64,000 nucleotides of DNA from Zygotorulaspora mrakii (taxonomy: Eukaryota; Ascomycota; Saccharomycetes; Saccharomycetales; Saccharomycetaceae). The notes beneath the pieces were generated by a model, which saw nothing but the letters and a program-made list of their open reading frames with translations, was not told the DNA's origin and did not search any database. The translations under genes and the position numbers were made by a program. Location: positions 203,501 through 267,500 of the forward strand of contig NC_050726.1 in the NCBI RefSeq assembly GCF_013402915.1. Reading direction: 5' to 3'. Positions 28,710-40,146 of this stretch are shown piece after piece (position 1 is the stretch's first letter; the number at the start of each line of letters is the position of its first letter).

Positions 28710-30938
28710 ATGGCATTCATCAGAAAGAAATCTAAACGAACTCAGAACTCAAGTGGCTCTGATCTTTCAGAGCAAGCAATGAATGATTCTGTGAGAGCCG
28801 CACAGATTATCTTTCAAAAACATGCTTCTTCGCAATCTAGTCTCAATACACATTCAACGGCGTCATCTTCACAAACTCCAGGGTCTATCATTTCTCCACA
28901 GCCAAGGTACAAGAGAAACAATTCAGCCTCTCAGGTCCATCTTTCAACAAATGAAAGAAGTTCCAACAACCAGATAAGACGACCAATTTTGTCGCCGGTC
29001 CAAACAAGCAATTCACATAACTCTAAAGTGCTGGAAAATTCTGAATCGGCTCAAGCAGCAGCTCAACTGGCGGCGGCTCATTGGAGTCAAATTGACGAGC
29101 GTGAAAGTAACACGCCCGTGAGAAACGTGGCTTCAAGGACGCACTTTGAGAAAGATAATGGAGGGGCTGGTATAGAATATACTAGAGTACCGCCGCCACA
29201 ATCGTTTTCAAGTCAATCAGTTAGTCAGGTGCAGCCTCCATCTCAAATCCAGACGCAGAACTCGCATCAGACACAGTCCCATTCAAAATCACTACAACAG
29301 CAAGCTCAATTCCTCCCCAGACCACAGCCCAAGCTGCGATCTGTTTCTCCTAACTTATCAGAATCTTCGAACTTCCCCAAGAATCCGAAACATGGCTCAA
29401 CGACATCGATAACCAATTCAAATTCGAACGCATCGAATACTGTTTTGAATGGATCAAGCTCCAAGCTTAAGGAAAACAGGGCGTTGCCTAGTCGTGTACC
29501 GCCACCAAAGATATATTTCGATAAGAATAGTACAGAAGGCGCCAACGAATATGACTTTGGAGAGTTTGATGATAACAATAATGATGATAGCAAGACCGAG
29601 GATAATAGTGATATAGAATCGATAAATTCAACGCCAATATCAAATTCACTTTTGTCGATGGTTACAGATCGTTCATCATTTGAACGAGGTTTTGAAGATG
29701 ACGAAGACGATGATGACGAAGGTGATGAAGATGACGATGATGATGACAAAGAAGAAGAAGAGGTTTATGACGATGAAGATGCTGATGTGCAGGGAAAATA
29801 TAATTCTGATTACACTGACACACATCAAAACAGTTCTAGCTCGTTTTCCCTGGCGACACCTGTAGATGCTAATTATGATTCAACGGCTGCTGCAGTAAGT
29901 GCAAACGCCGCTTACGGGAACATGAACAAAGTTGATCATCCCACTGTGACTTACCAGGGTACTTTACCAGATCTTATACCCAATCACACGAGGCAATCGA
30001 GAATGGGCAGGCTCAAGACAAAAATTTTTGGGTCAAGAAGCAAGCATAGGCTGGACCAGACTAACAATCAACACTTGGGAAAATCTAGTGTAACTTCTGA
30101 TGAGTATGGCAGGCCGGTGGTCACTACCAACCAAAATATGAAGTTCAAGACCACTATGAGAGGAAAAGAACACAGGTCTGCACATGACAGAGTGTCAGAT
30201 AGTACAGACGAAAAAAATCGCTTCGAAAGATATGGGGCAGGTGACGATATTGACTCAGATGTTAGCTCTACTGATTCAGATAGCGATTCAGTCGAACGAA
30301 ACGATGAGAAAAGAAGACGCAAAAGAACGTATCGACTGAAAAGGCATTTGAAGAATACTGCAGCTGCTGTTCCATATACTCATCATCTTCATCATCACGA
30401 CCATCGTCATAACCACAAATCCCAACCCTTCAATGAAGATAAACCCTGGAAGTCCCATAATGACGTGGGTTTTGTAACACCACAGGAAAGAAAGAGGTAC
30501 GAAGGAATGTGGGTAAGTAATAGATGTCTGTACCTAGAGCTCTTGCCCTGGTGGGACTCAATAATGACCGGTAAATCGGCTCCTAGTGTTCCATTGCCAG
30601 AAGATGGATTGATGCTCAACATTGTTGTCAAAGATATATGGGTCCGGTCGAATTTACCAAGTGATTTACTATTTCAGATATATGATAAAGTCGATACGAG
30701 ACAAGACGGAACCCTCGATCGGAAGTCGTTCATCGTTGGTATGTGGCTGGTAGATCAATGTTTATACGGCCGTAAACTGCCCCGAGAGTTGAATCAACAA
30801 GTCTGGGACAGCGTCGATAGATACATTGTAAACGTCATCAATCCAGCTACTATCAAACATATTGACAAGACCAAGAAGAAACAAATGAAGCAAGAGATAA
30901 AGAATATTAAAAGAGAAATCAAAAACACTCATCTGTAA
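28710..30938 (+). CDS. IRS4: IRS4/TAX4-type EH-domain protein
   Basis: EH-domain regulator which in yeast activates the phosphatase Inp51 and so lowers phosphatidylinositol 4,5-bisphosphate; it also affects autophagy and rDNA silencing. The single copy here stands for the pair IRS4 (YKR019C) and TAX4 (YJL083W). The 742-residue protein starts MAFIRKKSKR, then is long, Ser/Gln-rich and disordered. A strongly acidic Asp/Glu run lies at about residues 326-365 and a His-rich patch near 560. The EH domain (about 582-690) contains DIWVRSNLPSDLLFQIYDKVD and WLVDQCLYGRKLPREL; the Asp-Gly calcium-loop position DTRQDGTLD is visible. It is longer than the yeast proteins (about 600 residues). Confidence 0.92.
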   Translation: MAFIRKKSKRTQNSSGSDLSEQAMNDSVRAAQIIFQKHASSQSSLNTHSTASSSQTPGSIISPQPRYKRNNSASQVHLSTNERSSNNQIRRPILSPVQTSNSHNSKVLENSESAQAAAQLAAAHWSQIDERESNTPVRNVASRTHFEKDNGGAGIEYTRVPPPQSFSSQSVSQVQPPSQIQTQNSHQTQSHSKSLQQQAQFLPRPQPKLRSVSPNLSESSNFPKNPKHGSTTSITNSNSNASNTVLNGSSSKLKENRALPSRVPPPKIYFDKNSTEGANEYDFGEFDDNNNDDSKTEDNSDIESINSTPISNSLLSMVTDRSSFERGFEDDEDDDDEGDEDDDDDDKEEEEVYDDEDADVQGKYNSDYTDTHQNSSSSFSLATPVDANYDSTAAAVSANAAYGNMNKVDHPTVTYQGTLPDLIPNHTRQSRMGRLKTKIFGSRSKHRLDQTNNQHLGKSSVTSDEYGRPVVTTNQNMKFKTTMRGKEHRSAHDRVSDSTDEKNRFERYGAGDDIDSDVSSTDSDSDSVERNDEKRRRKRTYRLKRHLKNTAAAVPYTHHLHHHDHRHNHKSQPFNEDKPWKSHNDVGFVTPQERKRYEGMWVSNRCLYLELLPWWDSIMTGKSAPSVPLPEDGLMLNIVVKDIWVRSNLPSDLLFQIYDKVDTRQDGTLDRKSFIVGMWLVDQCLYGRKLPRELNQQVWDSVDRYIVNVINPATIKHIDKTKKKQMKQEIKNIKREIKNTHL

Positions 30939-31544
30939 CGGTCGGATCTCTAAATCGAGCGTTGCGGGTAAACGAGCGAGAAGCTCCTCAAAATACTAGC
31001 ATTTGCTTGCACATACCAAACAAATTCCTATTGTCGACTAACTCAATTGCAAATCAACCATTTCTAACTTCAGCTTGAGTTGATACGGATCTTCATTGAT
31101 CTGCATCGGTTAAATCTCACTTTTTCCATTTTTCATTATCGCTCGGCGTTCGGCCATCATCATTGACACCACGAGCCATCACACCATCCCTATGGCTCAC
31201 ATTTATTTATAGACTTAGAGGTATTCAGTATTTTATATGGCTACATATCTAGGTGTAGTGTGTAAACGTTTCTGGACATTTAGTACTTTGTTATCTCTAC
31301 ATATTTTTCTGGTTGTTTATTCATTTTGTGGGGTGTTCCGATCTATTTTGTTTCTCTCGATCAGCTCTAACTTCAAGGGGAAATCAATAGACTCCCAGAA
31401 ATCGTGGTGCAGACAACATTGAGGATTTTTAGTTTTAAGCTGCCAGGTTATTATTTAGAGCTCCCAGGCTATTACTTCTGGGGTTACTTTTAAAGACCCT
31501 AACGTCAAGCTAAGTGTTGTATTCGGAAAGAAATCGCTGAGAAG
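30939..31544. other. IRS4-IML2 intergenic region
   Basis: 606-bp tandem gap serving as terminator of one gene and promoter of the next. AT-rich, with no frame or site I can support. Confidence 0.5.
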
Positions 31545-33887
31545 ATGTTTAGAGTGTTGGGTGCTTTGACCGGCAGGAATCAGCCTGCTGAAGAACTGTC
31601 TCAGGAAGAAAAGACGAAGCTTGTTTTGAAGCAGGCACACGATTTTGAAGTAGCACTTCAATCCATGGATTATGTTCTTGATGATAGAGCGAAAGAGGGA
31701 CTTAAACTTTTGAAAGATAATGAGAACAAGGATGGCACAGACCAGACCATAAATGTATTGGCAAGAGGCGTCATTGAATTTCTGGAAGCGACATTGGGTT
31801 TTGAAGCACAAGAAATGAGAAAGGCATCAGCTACCCTTGCTAAGGCGGAGCAACTATCATTAAAAAGTCGGCAAAATGTGCAAAAGATGGAGCTTAAAAG
31901 TAGTTCATTATATCCTCCTGGTACTGTTTATGCAGTTACCTATACTGAGTCATGTCTGTTGCATGCACTATTAATGCTATTCAGCGAAAGCATGATGGAA
32001 GCTGCAAAGGCTCTTTTAAAGTTAAGGAAGGCATATTCTATGCTGCAGGAAATTTTTGAAGCAATCAAAAAAGCTGAAAAAACAAAATCAAAAGCTGCCC
32101 TTTCTCTTGACAATGAATCGAATGAATCTCAGACGAGCTTTGCATCAGTTGATTCTCCTTTTGCCTCTGCGGATATTCCATATAAACTAGGCCCTGAGGA
32201 GCAAGAAGATCACGATCTTTTAGAGTACGCTGAAAAGATTCATCGGATGAGAACAAAAAGATTATGTGGCGCTCATATTGGTAACTCGCCAGCGATAAAC
32301 AGATTGCGGAAAGAATTGGGTCTCGAAGCTATGAAAGATTTGCCCAGTGATGAAATCAAAGAATACGATCCCATTTTCGATGCTGATCTTTCACAAGCTA
32401 CGATAGATGAATTTATTCATTCGGGTGTGAACTTATGTTTTGGAATCTTGCAAGTTGTTCTTTCTTTGATTCCTCCTACAATCGGCGCTGTCCTATCCAT
32501 CGTGGGATTTCACGGTTCCAGGGAGGAAGGTCTCAGACTCATTTGGAGAGCTACAAGGCAAAGGAATGTTCATGGATGTATTGGTCTCTTGGGATTGATG
32601 TTTTACTACGATGGCCCTTTTCAATTCACAGATGATGATTTCGACATTCCTGCCTTAAACTCACCTAGCATCACTAATACGCCAAGCTCTTCTTCCTTAG
32701 CGAAGACAAGGTCTCAAAGAAGTTCGTCCGGTGTGCAACTGAAGAAAAATAGTACCAGCGACAGTACCACTTCTTTAAGAAAGAAAGATATCACAGAGAA
32801 TCATTCTCCATTGTCCAAAAAAGATACGCGCAATGGCTCTTTCATGGAGGGCGATTTAGATGATCCAACTTTACTGCATCCAGGCAAGATTCTTGAAGAC
32901 GCACTCTTGAAGTCTAGGGCTCTATTTCCAAATAGTGCTCTATGGTTGTTAAATGAGGCAAGAATGCTCTCTGGAAAGGGCCGTCTCGAAGAAGCTGTGA
33001 ATTTACTGGATTCAATTGATGTAGAAAGCATTCAGATGCGACAAGTTAAGTCGCTCTTAGTCTTCGATCGAGCAATTACCCTTTCTCACCTTCATAGATA
33101 TGATAGAGCAGCTGAAGATCTATTGTCATTGATGAATATAAGTGACTGGTCTCATGCATTTTACACATACTTTGCTGGTTGTTGTTATTTGGAAAACTGG
33201 AGAATGTGCAAAATGGGTTTAATGGAAAGTGAAAAAGCTGATTACTATAAACAGAGAGCTACAGAACTTATATTTGATGCACCAAATCTTTTGGGCAAAA
33301 AAACGTTCAAATCCAAGAATTTGCCTCTTGATAGATTTATGTTAAGAAAGGTGCAACAGTTTAAATCCATGCAAAATGATTTAGGTGTACCAGATCCTTT
33401 AGACGCTATTGCAACTTCACCTGTACATGAGATCTCTTACTTTTACAACGGTTACAACAGAATGACAAAATCTGGACTAGAACTTTCTACTAAAATGCTG
33501 CAAGAATTTCACAATCCGGCGATCGATTGTAGAGACGAGGATCAAGAGTTGATAAAAGATTTCTTGATTTCTCTGTCAATGAGAAGGCAGGACAAGCTGC
33601 AGGAGGGCTGTGCGATTATGGATGAGAAGGTCTTGCCCAAATTTTTTTCACTTGAAGACGGCAAAACTCGTTATGTCAAGAAAACTGAAGATCCCTGGCT
33701 CTACCCTGCTTCGCTTTATGAGCGTGCTCTTTTCACCTGGAAACTTGAAGGTATGGATGGTCTACCCGAAAGCAGAGAATGGCTACTTAGAGCTCAGGGA
33801 TACGCAGGTGATTATGAATTAAGCACACGTATTGGCATGAAGATTAAAGCTGCCATAGATAGAGTGGAACATTCCCTTGGAATGTAA
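31545..33887 (+). CDS. IML2: Iml2/YKR018C-family protein (lipid-droplet inclusion-body clearance)
   Basis: Member of the fungal Iml2 family, related to vertebrate TTC39; S. cerevisiae Iml2 is soluble, associates with lipid droplets and helps clear inclusion bodies, and YKR018C is its duplicate. The 780-residue sequence (yeast 731) begins [10 protein letters not shown]. It has helical repeat segments: [19 protein letters not shown], the glycine-rich [27 protein letters not shown], and [23 protein letters not shown], typical of TPR-like arrays. A Ser-rich low-complexity insert lies at about 375-430. No signal peptide is seen. One copy here for the YJL082W/YKR018C pair. Confidence 0.93.
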   Translation: MFRVLGALTGRNQPAEELSQEEKTKLVLKQAHDFEVALQSMDYVLDDRAKEGLKLLKDNENKDGTDQTINVLARGVIEFLEATLGFEAQEMRKASATLAKAEQLSLKSRQNVQKMELKSSSLYPPGTVYAVTYTESCLLHALLMLFSESMMEAAKALLKLRKAYSMLQEIFEAIKKAEKTKSKAALSLDNESNESQTSFASVDSPFASADIPYKLGPEEQEDHDLLEYAEKIHRMRTKRLCGAHIGNSPAINRLRKELGLEAMKDLPSDEIKEYDPIFDADLSQATIDEFIHSGVNLCFGILQVVLSLIPPTIGAVLSIVGFHGSREEGLRLIWRATRQRNVHGCIGLLGLMFYYDGPFQFTDDDFDIPALNSPSITNTPSSSSLAKTRSQRSSSGVQLKKNSTSDSTTSLRKKDITENHSPLSKKDTRNGSFMEGDLDDPTLLHPGKILEDALLKSRALFPNSALWLLNEARMLSGKGRLEEAVNLLDSIDVESIQMRQVKSLLVFDRAITLSHLHRYDRAAEDLLSLMNISDWSHAFYTYFAGCCYLENWRMCKMGLMESEKADYYKQRATELIFDAPNLLGKKTFKSKNLPLDRFMLRKVQQFKSMQNDLGVPDPLDAIATSPVHEISYFYNGYNRMTKSGLELSTKMLQEFHNPAIDCRDEDQELIKDFLISLSMRRQDKLQEGCAIMDEKVLPKFFSLEDGKTRYVKKTEDPWLYPASLYERALFTWKLEGMDGLPESREWLLRAQGYAGDYELSTRIGMKIKAAIDRVEHSLGM

Positions 33888-34172
33888 GTAATAGCATGGT
33901 ACATGTGCTATAGCAGTATCCTGTCATCCTGACGAAGTTTGCTCGATGTTTGCTGCACATTTGTATATATATTGGTATATATCATGTTCTCCATATTTAA
34001 TATCAAATATTGTCTGTCAGTTTCAAATTTCAAAGTGTTAAAGTGTCAAACAACGTGTGCCTGTGGCACGCTTAGTCAAAAAAGTTGCAAGTGTAAAGAT
34101 CGTGATGAATATATCAGAGAAGGTTGTGATATTTAGCTTAACTGAAATATTACTGATGTATTCAGCAAAAGA

Positions 34173-35837
34173 ATGAGTGAGGTCGAAAGTGATAGCTATC
34201 TCTCACTTGTATATGAGGACGAACTTTATGATAATGAGTCCATGGAGCTTTATGAATCACAAACTACCGCAGTACACTGTACAGATGAAATACCATGCCA
34301 TAAGTTCGAAAGCTTACAAAGTTATGAGTCTGAATTTGACATAGAGGACCTGCAATTTGATGAAGAAGACGAATCGGAGGATGAACCTTTAAGAGAACAA
34401 AGCACTCATACGCTTGACAAGCCGTCATTGGATGGCAGCAACTTACCCAACTTGCGGTATGAAAGCTTAACAACAGACGACATATTCCAAAGGATGCTGC
34501 AGCGTGTAGATCACTTACAGCCGGTTTTGTCAATTCCAGCTGAAGATATCCTGCTCCTCATGCAGCGATTCGACTGGAGTGAGGAAAGGCTGTTGGAGGA
34601 TTGGACGGAAAAAGCAGATGAACTTCTTATAGGTAGTGGCCTTAAAAGAGTTCATGAAGCTGATAAAGAGGGTGAAAATGGATTGGTTCGCGGTATAAAG
34701 CATCGAGAAAGCTTTACATGTCCGATATGTTGTGAAGATAAAACGGAGACCTTCGTCATGGAATGCGGACATGAATATTGCACAGATTGTTATAAACATT
34801 ATATCAAAGATCTCTTGAACCAAGGTAACATTATTACATGTATGGGATGCTCACTTGCATTGAAAAACGAGGATATCGATCTGATAATGGGTTCTGCCTC
34901 CAGTCATAAATTGATGGATTCGTCTATCAGGAGTTTTGTCACTAAACATAACAGAAATTACAAATGGTGCCCTTATGCGGACTGTAAATGTATCATCCAT
35001 TTGTTTGATGCTTCAAGTTTAGAAGAATACACGCGACTGCATTGCTCCAAGTTTGTGACTTGTAAATCCAACCATAGTTTTTGCTTTACTTGTGGATATG
35101 AAATGCATGCCCCTGCAGACTGTAGTGTGGTGAGTGCTTGGGTAAAAAAGGCCAAAAAAGAGTCCGAGAATCTAAATTGGGTTCTAGCTCATACAAAGGA
35201 ATGTCCAAAATGCTCTGTGAATATTGAGAAAAATGGAGGTTGTAACCACATGGTTTGCTCAAGCTGTAAATATGAATTCTGTTGGATTTGTGGAGGAGAA
35301 TGGGCTCCTCATGGTAATAGTTACTACCAATGCACTGTATATAAGAGTGATGATGACAAGGGCAAATCCGACAAAGATGATCTAAGAAAAACATTGAAAC
35401 GGTATACATTTTACTATAGAGTATTCAATGAGCACGAAGTGTCAGCCAAATTAGATTGGAAGCTGGGACAAAATATAGGGCATAAAGTAAGAGCTCTTCA
35501 AGAAAGTGTAGGAGTCTCTTGGATTGAAGGACAATTTTTGCCGGAAAGTTTAAAAATTTTAAATGAGGGTAGGACCGCCTTAAAATGGTCATTTGCAGTT
35601 GCATTTTATTCTGATCCATCTCATAATTTGACAAAAATATTTGCTGACAATCAATTACTACTCTCCAATGCGGTTGAAGATTTGTCACAGTTGCGCCAAA
35701 TTCAAGATCCAGAGACGATAATGCAAAGGAAAACAGAATTTTATAATAAAGCTGGGTATGTTGAAAACAGAACACATGCATTAATGGAGTGCGGGAGAGA
35801 TCTTCTGCGAAAGGGTATATGCAAAACTAAAGATTAG
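34173..35837 (+). CDS. HEL1: Hel1 RBR (Ariadne-type) E3 ubiquitin ligase
   Basis: RING-between-RING ubiquitin ligase; in yeast it marks excess histones. The protein has 554 residues (S. cerevisiae 551). An acidic N-terminus is followed by RING1 from C183 (CPICCEDKTETFVMECGHEYC), the in-between domain (about 266-313, WCPYADCKCIIHLFD...), and RING2 (about 345-392, ECPKCSVNIEKNGGCNHMVC). The catalytic cysteine of the family is C357 in GGCNHM. A helical Ariadne domain fills the C-terminus. The start is the only conserved-length ATG. It converges with ARP4, leaving 65 bp between stops. Its place between IML2 and ARP4 mixes chromosome XI and X neighbours. Confidence 0.95.
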   Translation: MSEVESDSYLSLVYEDELYDNESMELYESQTTAVHCTDEIPCHKFESLQSYESEFDIEDLQFDEEDESEDEPLREQSTHTLDKPSLDGSNLPNLRYESLTTDDIFQRMLQRVDHLQPVLSIPAEDILLLMQRFDWSEERLLEDWTEKADELLIGSGLKRVHEADKEGENGLVRGIKHRESFTCPICCEDKTETFVMECGHEYCTDCYKHYIKDLLNQGNIITCMGCSLALKNEDIDLIMGSASSHKLMDSSIRSFVTKHNRNYKWCPYADCKCIIHLFDASSLEEYTRLHCSKFVTCKSNHSFCFTCGYEMHAPADCSVVSAWVKKAKKESENLNWVLAHTKECPKCSVNIEKNGGCNHMVCSSCKYEFCWICGGEWAPHGNSYYQCTVYKSDDDKGKSDKDDLRKTLKRYTFYYRVFNEHEVSAKLDWKLGQNIGHKVRALQESVGVSWIEGQFLPESLKILNEGRTALKWSFAVAFYSDPSHNLTKIFADNQLLLSNAVEDLSQLRQIQDPETIMQRKTEFYNKAGYVENRTHALMECGRDLLRKGICKTKD

Positions 35838-35902
35838 GAGACTTTTTTAACTATGAAATTTATAATACATTTTTACCTCAGGAAGGTATGGGATCGTCAT
35901 TA

Positions 35903-37330
35903 TTATCTAAATCTATCATGTAGAAGCCTGTCAGGACCAACCTCTTCGTACTCCTGTTTTCCAACCCACAGTTGATGGAAACTACCTAAACTTGTTAAAA
36001 TACTTCCTCCAAGCCATGCTTGATACTGTTTTTCCTTGGTATAACCTGTCGTTAGTATTCTAAATTTTAATGCTGGAAGCATTCTGTTTAATTCCGCCAT
36101 TAACCTATCACTAAAACCAGGTATAGATGAAGTCCCGCCTGTTAGGACTATATTATGCGCCAATGATGCTCGCAAATCAACGTCACTAGCAATGATAGAT
36201 GAATAGACGAGATCTGCAATACCAGGGGTTGCTTTTTTTTCATCCATTTCAGCAGGTCTCTTTCCATTTTCATTTGTTGTATCAGCTGTGTCTGGAATAG
36301 CTTCAGCTGCGGGAGTACCTTCATCATTACTTTGCTTATCTTGTTTACCAATTGGTTTGTTTCTTTTCAGTGGAATGTAATCATTATGCCAAGTTTCAAC
36401 GACGCCATCTACTGAAAGGGGCCAGCCTTCTGGTATATCCTCCCTATTAGGATAGAATAGCTCTTCGGCAAATCCAAATCTTGTCTCACTGTCAAAAACC
36501 AATTCTTCTGTCCATGGTGCCTCAATCGATCTTTTGGCCATTGCATTCAATTCAGGCTTCATTTTATCCAAAGGTGAGGGCGCCACTTGGCACAGAGTTT
36601 CTTTACATTCCTGTAAAAATCCTGCATCATTAGCATATCTATATAATGATTCATCGGGTCGATAATCAAACTTTTTTCTCTTAAACTGAGGCCGTCTTTG
36701 TTCTACTTCAAACAATGGTAACAACTCCTTTGTGCCCAATGATTTTTTTATCAGATGGTTGAGAAACTTTCCTGAAAAAAAGTTTCTCGTAGTACTCTTC
36801 GACAATGTCATACCGTCTACTACTGGACTTACGCTCATCGTGTCGTGTCCCACATCGACAACCAAGCAGTTAGGTCTTCCAGTTGCGAAAGATACGCAAG
36901 TTGGTGTTGATGATAGGTAGCACGCTTCAAATTGCAAGGATTCGAGAAGCACCTCAAGTGATTTTTTCTTATTTTCAATCGTGTTCCAAATAGATTCTGT
37001 AAGAAATGCAGGTTTTCCAGCATTAGACTCCATATGAAGTAGATGCTTCAAAGCCCATGCCCATTGATCTTGAGCTGCGTCCCAGTCAGTGACCATCCCA
37101 TTTTCCACAATTGATTTCACTTCATACTCAGGTCTTGGTATGCCAATTGATTGCTCTGAGAACACTCTCTCTGGCTTATCTTCCGCTTTATAGTGGCCAA
37201 AATATGATGGTAAAATTGCCTGAGGACAATCTGTACCGGAATAACCTATGTTTGTCGAGAAAGATCCCGGGTCGATGACAACTGCTGTAATTTCATCTCC
37301 ACCGTAAACTTGCAATGCAGAATTTGACAT
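35903..37330 (-). CDS. ARP4: Arp4 nuclear actin-related protein
   Basis: Subunit of INO80, SWR1 and NuA4 chromatin complexes. The 475-residue protein (S. cerevisiae 489) starts MSNSALQVYGGDEITAVVIDPGS at the ATG at 37328-37330, as in yeast; a 42-codon upstream extension opens only from TTG and is not conserved. Actin-fold landmarks: DPGSFSTNIGYSG (phosphate 1), LVVDVGHDTMSVSPVVDG (phosphate 2) and VLTGGTSSIPGFSDRL (adenosine motif). An Arp4-type polar insertion rich in Thr/Glu/Asn lies at about 335-380. It ends RLLHDRFR, matching yeast RLLNDRFR. MIC60 lies upstream on the same strand. Confidence 0.97.
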   Translation of the reverse strand: MSNSALQVYGGDEITAVVIDPGSFSTNIGYSGTDCPQAILPSYFGHYKAEDKPERVFSEQSIGIPRPEYEVKSIVENGMVTDWDAAQDQWAWALKHLLHMESNAGKPAFLTESIWNTIENKKKSLEVLLESLQFEACYLSSTPTCVSFATGRPNCLVVDVGHDTMSVSPVVDGMTLSKSTTRNFFSGKFLNHLIKKSLGTKELLPLFEVEQRRPQFKRKKFDYRPDESLYRYANDAGFLQECKETLCQVAPSPLDKMKPELNAMAKRSIEAPWTEELVFDSETRFGFAEELFYPNREDIPEGWPLSVDGVVETWHNDYIPLKRNKPIGKQDKQSNDEGTPAAEAIPDTADTTNENGKRPAEMDEKKATPGIADLVYSSIIASDVDLRASLAHNIVLTGGTSSIPGFSDRLMAELNRMLPALKFRILTTGYTKEKQYQAWLGGSILTSLGSFHQLWVGKQEYEEVGPDRLLHDRFR

Positions 37331-37547
37331 GGGTAAAGGCACTTTTTGTCTGCAGTAAGTAGTTGTGAAGTGCTCATTTTTCCCTCTTTGTATAAAGATC
37401 TTTTCATGCTGTCCTTGAGTGGATTCTCCCGCTTGCGCTTGAGAATCAATGTACAATGAGACAGAAGAATAGAAAAAAAATACAATGAAAAATATGAATT
37501 TTATTTAGGAATGTATAGTTTATACAGGAAATAATTATGTCAATCGC

Positions 37548-39185
37548 TTAAAGAGTTCTTACCTCACATTCTAGCACGTTGACTAAAGATTCGACCTCGA
37601 TTTTCCTTCTTGCATCGGCAATCCAATTTTTACCGAGAATGTGTGGCCAACCTTTTAAAGAAACAACTTCTTCAACAGCCTTGTCAAGTTTTGCGAGTCT
37701 CAAATTCTCATTTACTCTTGCAAAGACGCTATCGAAATCGTTACTACTTGGCGAAGAACCTTTTTTAGTAAAGATGAAAAAGGAACAAATTTTAGCAAAC
37801 GTGTGACCTAGAATACCAGCGTTCGGTGGTAATAATGATGCAGTTTTGAAATCGCTCTCCAATAGGTTCCATCTGCTATACAATTGTTCATTGGATAGGA
37901 TTTCTTTTTCTTTAGTAAGATCGCTCAATTCTGAAATTGCAATGTCAAGTAATGATGGATACGAATCCTTAGATTTGCAGCAGGGTTTAGGTTTATCTGG
38001 TATAATGTCCGACAGAGTTTTCAATCTTTGTATTTCTTTTGTCAAATTCAAACTTCGTTCACTCGAAGAGTTCAATTTTGATTTAATTTCATTCAATGTT
38101 AAAGTTATTTGAGTAATAGCTTCTCTTTTCATTAGAAGATGATTCAATTTTTCCACTGATTGACCTAAATCGCCAACGCTTGAGTCTAATTCTTTCAGAT
38201 GTGCCAATCTTCCATCTCTTTCAGTATCCAACTTTTCCTTCAGTATTTTGTTGAACTCTTCTACTTGAGTAATAGATAACAAAGCAACTTCGTTCGCATG
38301 TTTGGCAAGCAAAGTCTGTTCATTTGCCTTCAAATCTTCTTGTAATTGTTTTGAAGAGCGCTCTTCTAAATTGTTCTTGAATTCATGGAGCTCTTGAAGA
38401 AACTTCTCAGTAAGGGCGTTTTCTTCTTCCTTTAACTTCAATTTGTATTTATCATTTGTCTCCTTAAGAATTTGTTGCGTTCTTGAACTCATTTCATCAT
38501 TTATAATGGCTTGAAAGTCTTTTTCAAACAAACAAACAGATGACGTAAGCTTTTGGTATGCTTCCAGTATATCGCCGTATTGAGACTTCGAAAGCGTTAC
38601 GGTATGATTATTGATTCTTGAAACTGTCTCGTTCAGGCTATTTATAATACAATTAAACTCAGTAGCTTCAGGTGTGTTGGAGTCCATCATAGCTGTGATG
38701 GGACCCAATTTCAGCAAAGTTGCATCTTTACTCTGAGTAATTGTTTCTAGAGGATCATTTGCATTGTCAGACATCTGTAATACCATAGACTTTTTATCCA
38801 CAGACCCAGCCTTGACACCTTCTTGAGGAACCGAAAGCACTTTTTCCCCTAGAACAGCCCCAAATTTGGATCTCAGCTCTTCCAGAGTCAGCGGAGGTGA
38901 AACGAAATAACGATATGATTCCACCAAATCAACTAAATTCTCTGCAAATGGCACGTTATCAACGAATAAATCTCCAAAACTATCATTGTACTCAGAAAGA
39001 GCAATTCCACCTGCATAGAACAGAGAAACCGCAAGAGAAACGCGAAGCAGAATCCTGCGTACAGGGCTTGTTTTCGTCAGACCTGCTGTCGCTCCCGGTT
39101 TACCACTAGATTTTACGACATTGCCTGTTGCCAATGTCCTCCTTGTCAACGCAAGTTTCAACAACGAATTAGAGGATCTGAACAT
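37548..39185 (-). CDS. MIC60: Mic60 (Fcj1/mitofilin), MICOS core subunit
   Basis: Inner-membrane protein that builds crista junctions. The protein has 545 residues (S. cerevisiae 540). The N-terminus is a mitochondrial presequence with basic and hydroxylated residues (MFRSSNSLLKLALTRRTLA), then a single membrane span at about 44-63 (ILLRVSLAVSLFYAGGIAL). A long coiled coil follows (about 225-380), and the mitofilin signature is at the C-terminus (LAKLDKAVEEVVSLKGWPHIL). The start ATG gives the presequence directly. It is YKR016W in S. cerevisiae. Confidence 0.96.
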   Translation of the reverse strand: MFRSSNSLLKLALTRRTLATGNVVKSSGKPGATAGLTKTSPVRRILLRVSLAVSLFYAGGIALSEYNDSFGDLFVDNVPFAENLVDLVESYRYFVSPPLTLEELRSKFGAVLGEKVLSVPQEGVKAGSVDKKSMVLQMSDNANDPLETITQSKDATLLKLGPITAMMDSNTPEATEFNCIINSLNETVSRINNHTVTLSKSQYGDILEAYQKLTSSVCLFEKDFQAIINDEMSSRTQQILKETNDKYKLKLKEEENALTEKFLQELHEFKNNLEERSSKQLQEDLKANEQTLLAKHANEVALLSITQVEEFNKILKEKLDTERDGRLAHLKELDSSVGDLGQSVEKLNHLLMKREAITQITLTLNEIKSKLNSSSERSLNLTKEIQRLKTLSDIIPDKPKPCCKSKDSYPSLLDIAISELSDLTKEKEILSNEQLYSRWNLLESDFKTASLLPPNAGILGHTFAKICSFFIFTKKGSSPSSNDFDSVFARVNENLRLAKLDKAVEEVVSLKGWPHILGKNWIADARRKIEVESLVNVLECEVRTL

Positions 39186-40146
39186 CTCTAGGAACGGTAC
39201 TCAGAACTCACACAATCTCCACGCTCAATTCCCCTAACCTTATTGATATTCGGCGATTTGTTGAACTTCACTTGTTGATTTGCTTTCGATGTTAATTTTG
39301 TTAAAAGGGAGAAATTTTCGAAATACCGTAAAATAAAAAAAAGCAAACTGGCATTTTGATTGGTTGGAAGTCACGAGATAAGCAATATCTTCATCGAATA
39401 CAGGCATTCCACAGTAGATATGACATGCTTGATCAATTACAGTCGTCACTCGGGCTGCTTGGTAGGTCGACTGAGTTTCTTTAGCTCTGCTTCCATGCTT
39501 GCCATGTATTCTTCGACTTGAGATGTCTTATGAACGAGACAAACGTACACGATATTTGTGTGAAAGGATCCAGATGCTTTCAAAAGCGTATCGAAATATA
39601 GGTAGCAGCTCTGTTGACACTCTTGAACCGATCTGGGAATCCTGTGGACATCAGTTGAGCTAAGTTGACGCTCTTGACCTCAATGAGCGATGCTCTCACA
39701 GGCCTGACATTACAATAACGGGCAAAAAGACGAATTCGATCTAGACTACACATCTAAGCTGTTTTCTCTTGACGTCAAGCCTCTATGTCGTGTGGCATGC
39801 CGTATCGAAATCCATATAGCTTCTATATTGACCTGTTCAAAAACAGGCCGGCGTATACCTCTCGAAAGTGGCATTATACTGCATATCTTGCTATGCGAAA
39901 ACAACAGTAATAACTTCAACACTATCTTATGTGCTCACGAGATACTGGGGATAGCCCGAATGGGTCATTTTTTGGCCTTTTTCATGATGTTTGTTGATAT
40001 TCATCTCTGCGATGCCGCATTTCATGATTTGATAGAAGAGGACCCCTGATGAAAAGTTGACCGCTTAGATGAAATCTTCAACAATTTTGAAGAAGAAACA
40101 GCGCAAATAAGGAGCTGGAATATCAAGCGTTTTATATTTATTTCAT
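39186..40146. other. 0.96 kb MIC60-YPT52 divergent intergenic region
   Basis: In S. cerevisiae the unknown gene YKR015C lies at this position; no clear counterpart is seen. On the minus strand a 57-residue ATG-started frame (39580-39753) overlaps a second open frame (39446-39679, about 76 codons, no usable ATG) that reads like a helical protein end. These may be a broken or spliced small gene. Confidence 0.5.

Noticed and set aside
39792..40049. 85-codon plus-strand frame as a YKR015C counterpart
   Set aside because: It starts with GTG, is far too short, and shows no similarity I can recognise despite the right strand and position.
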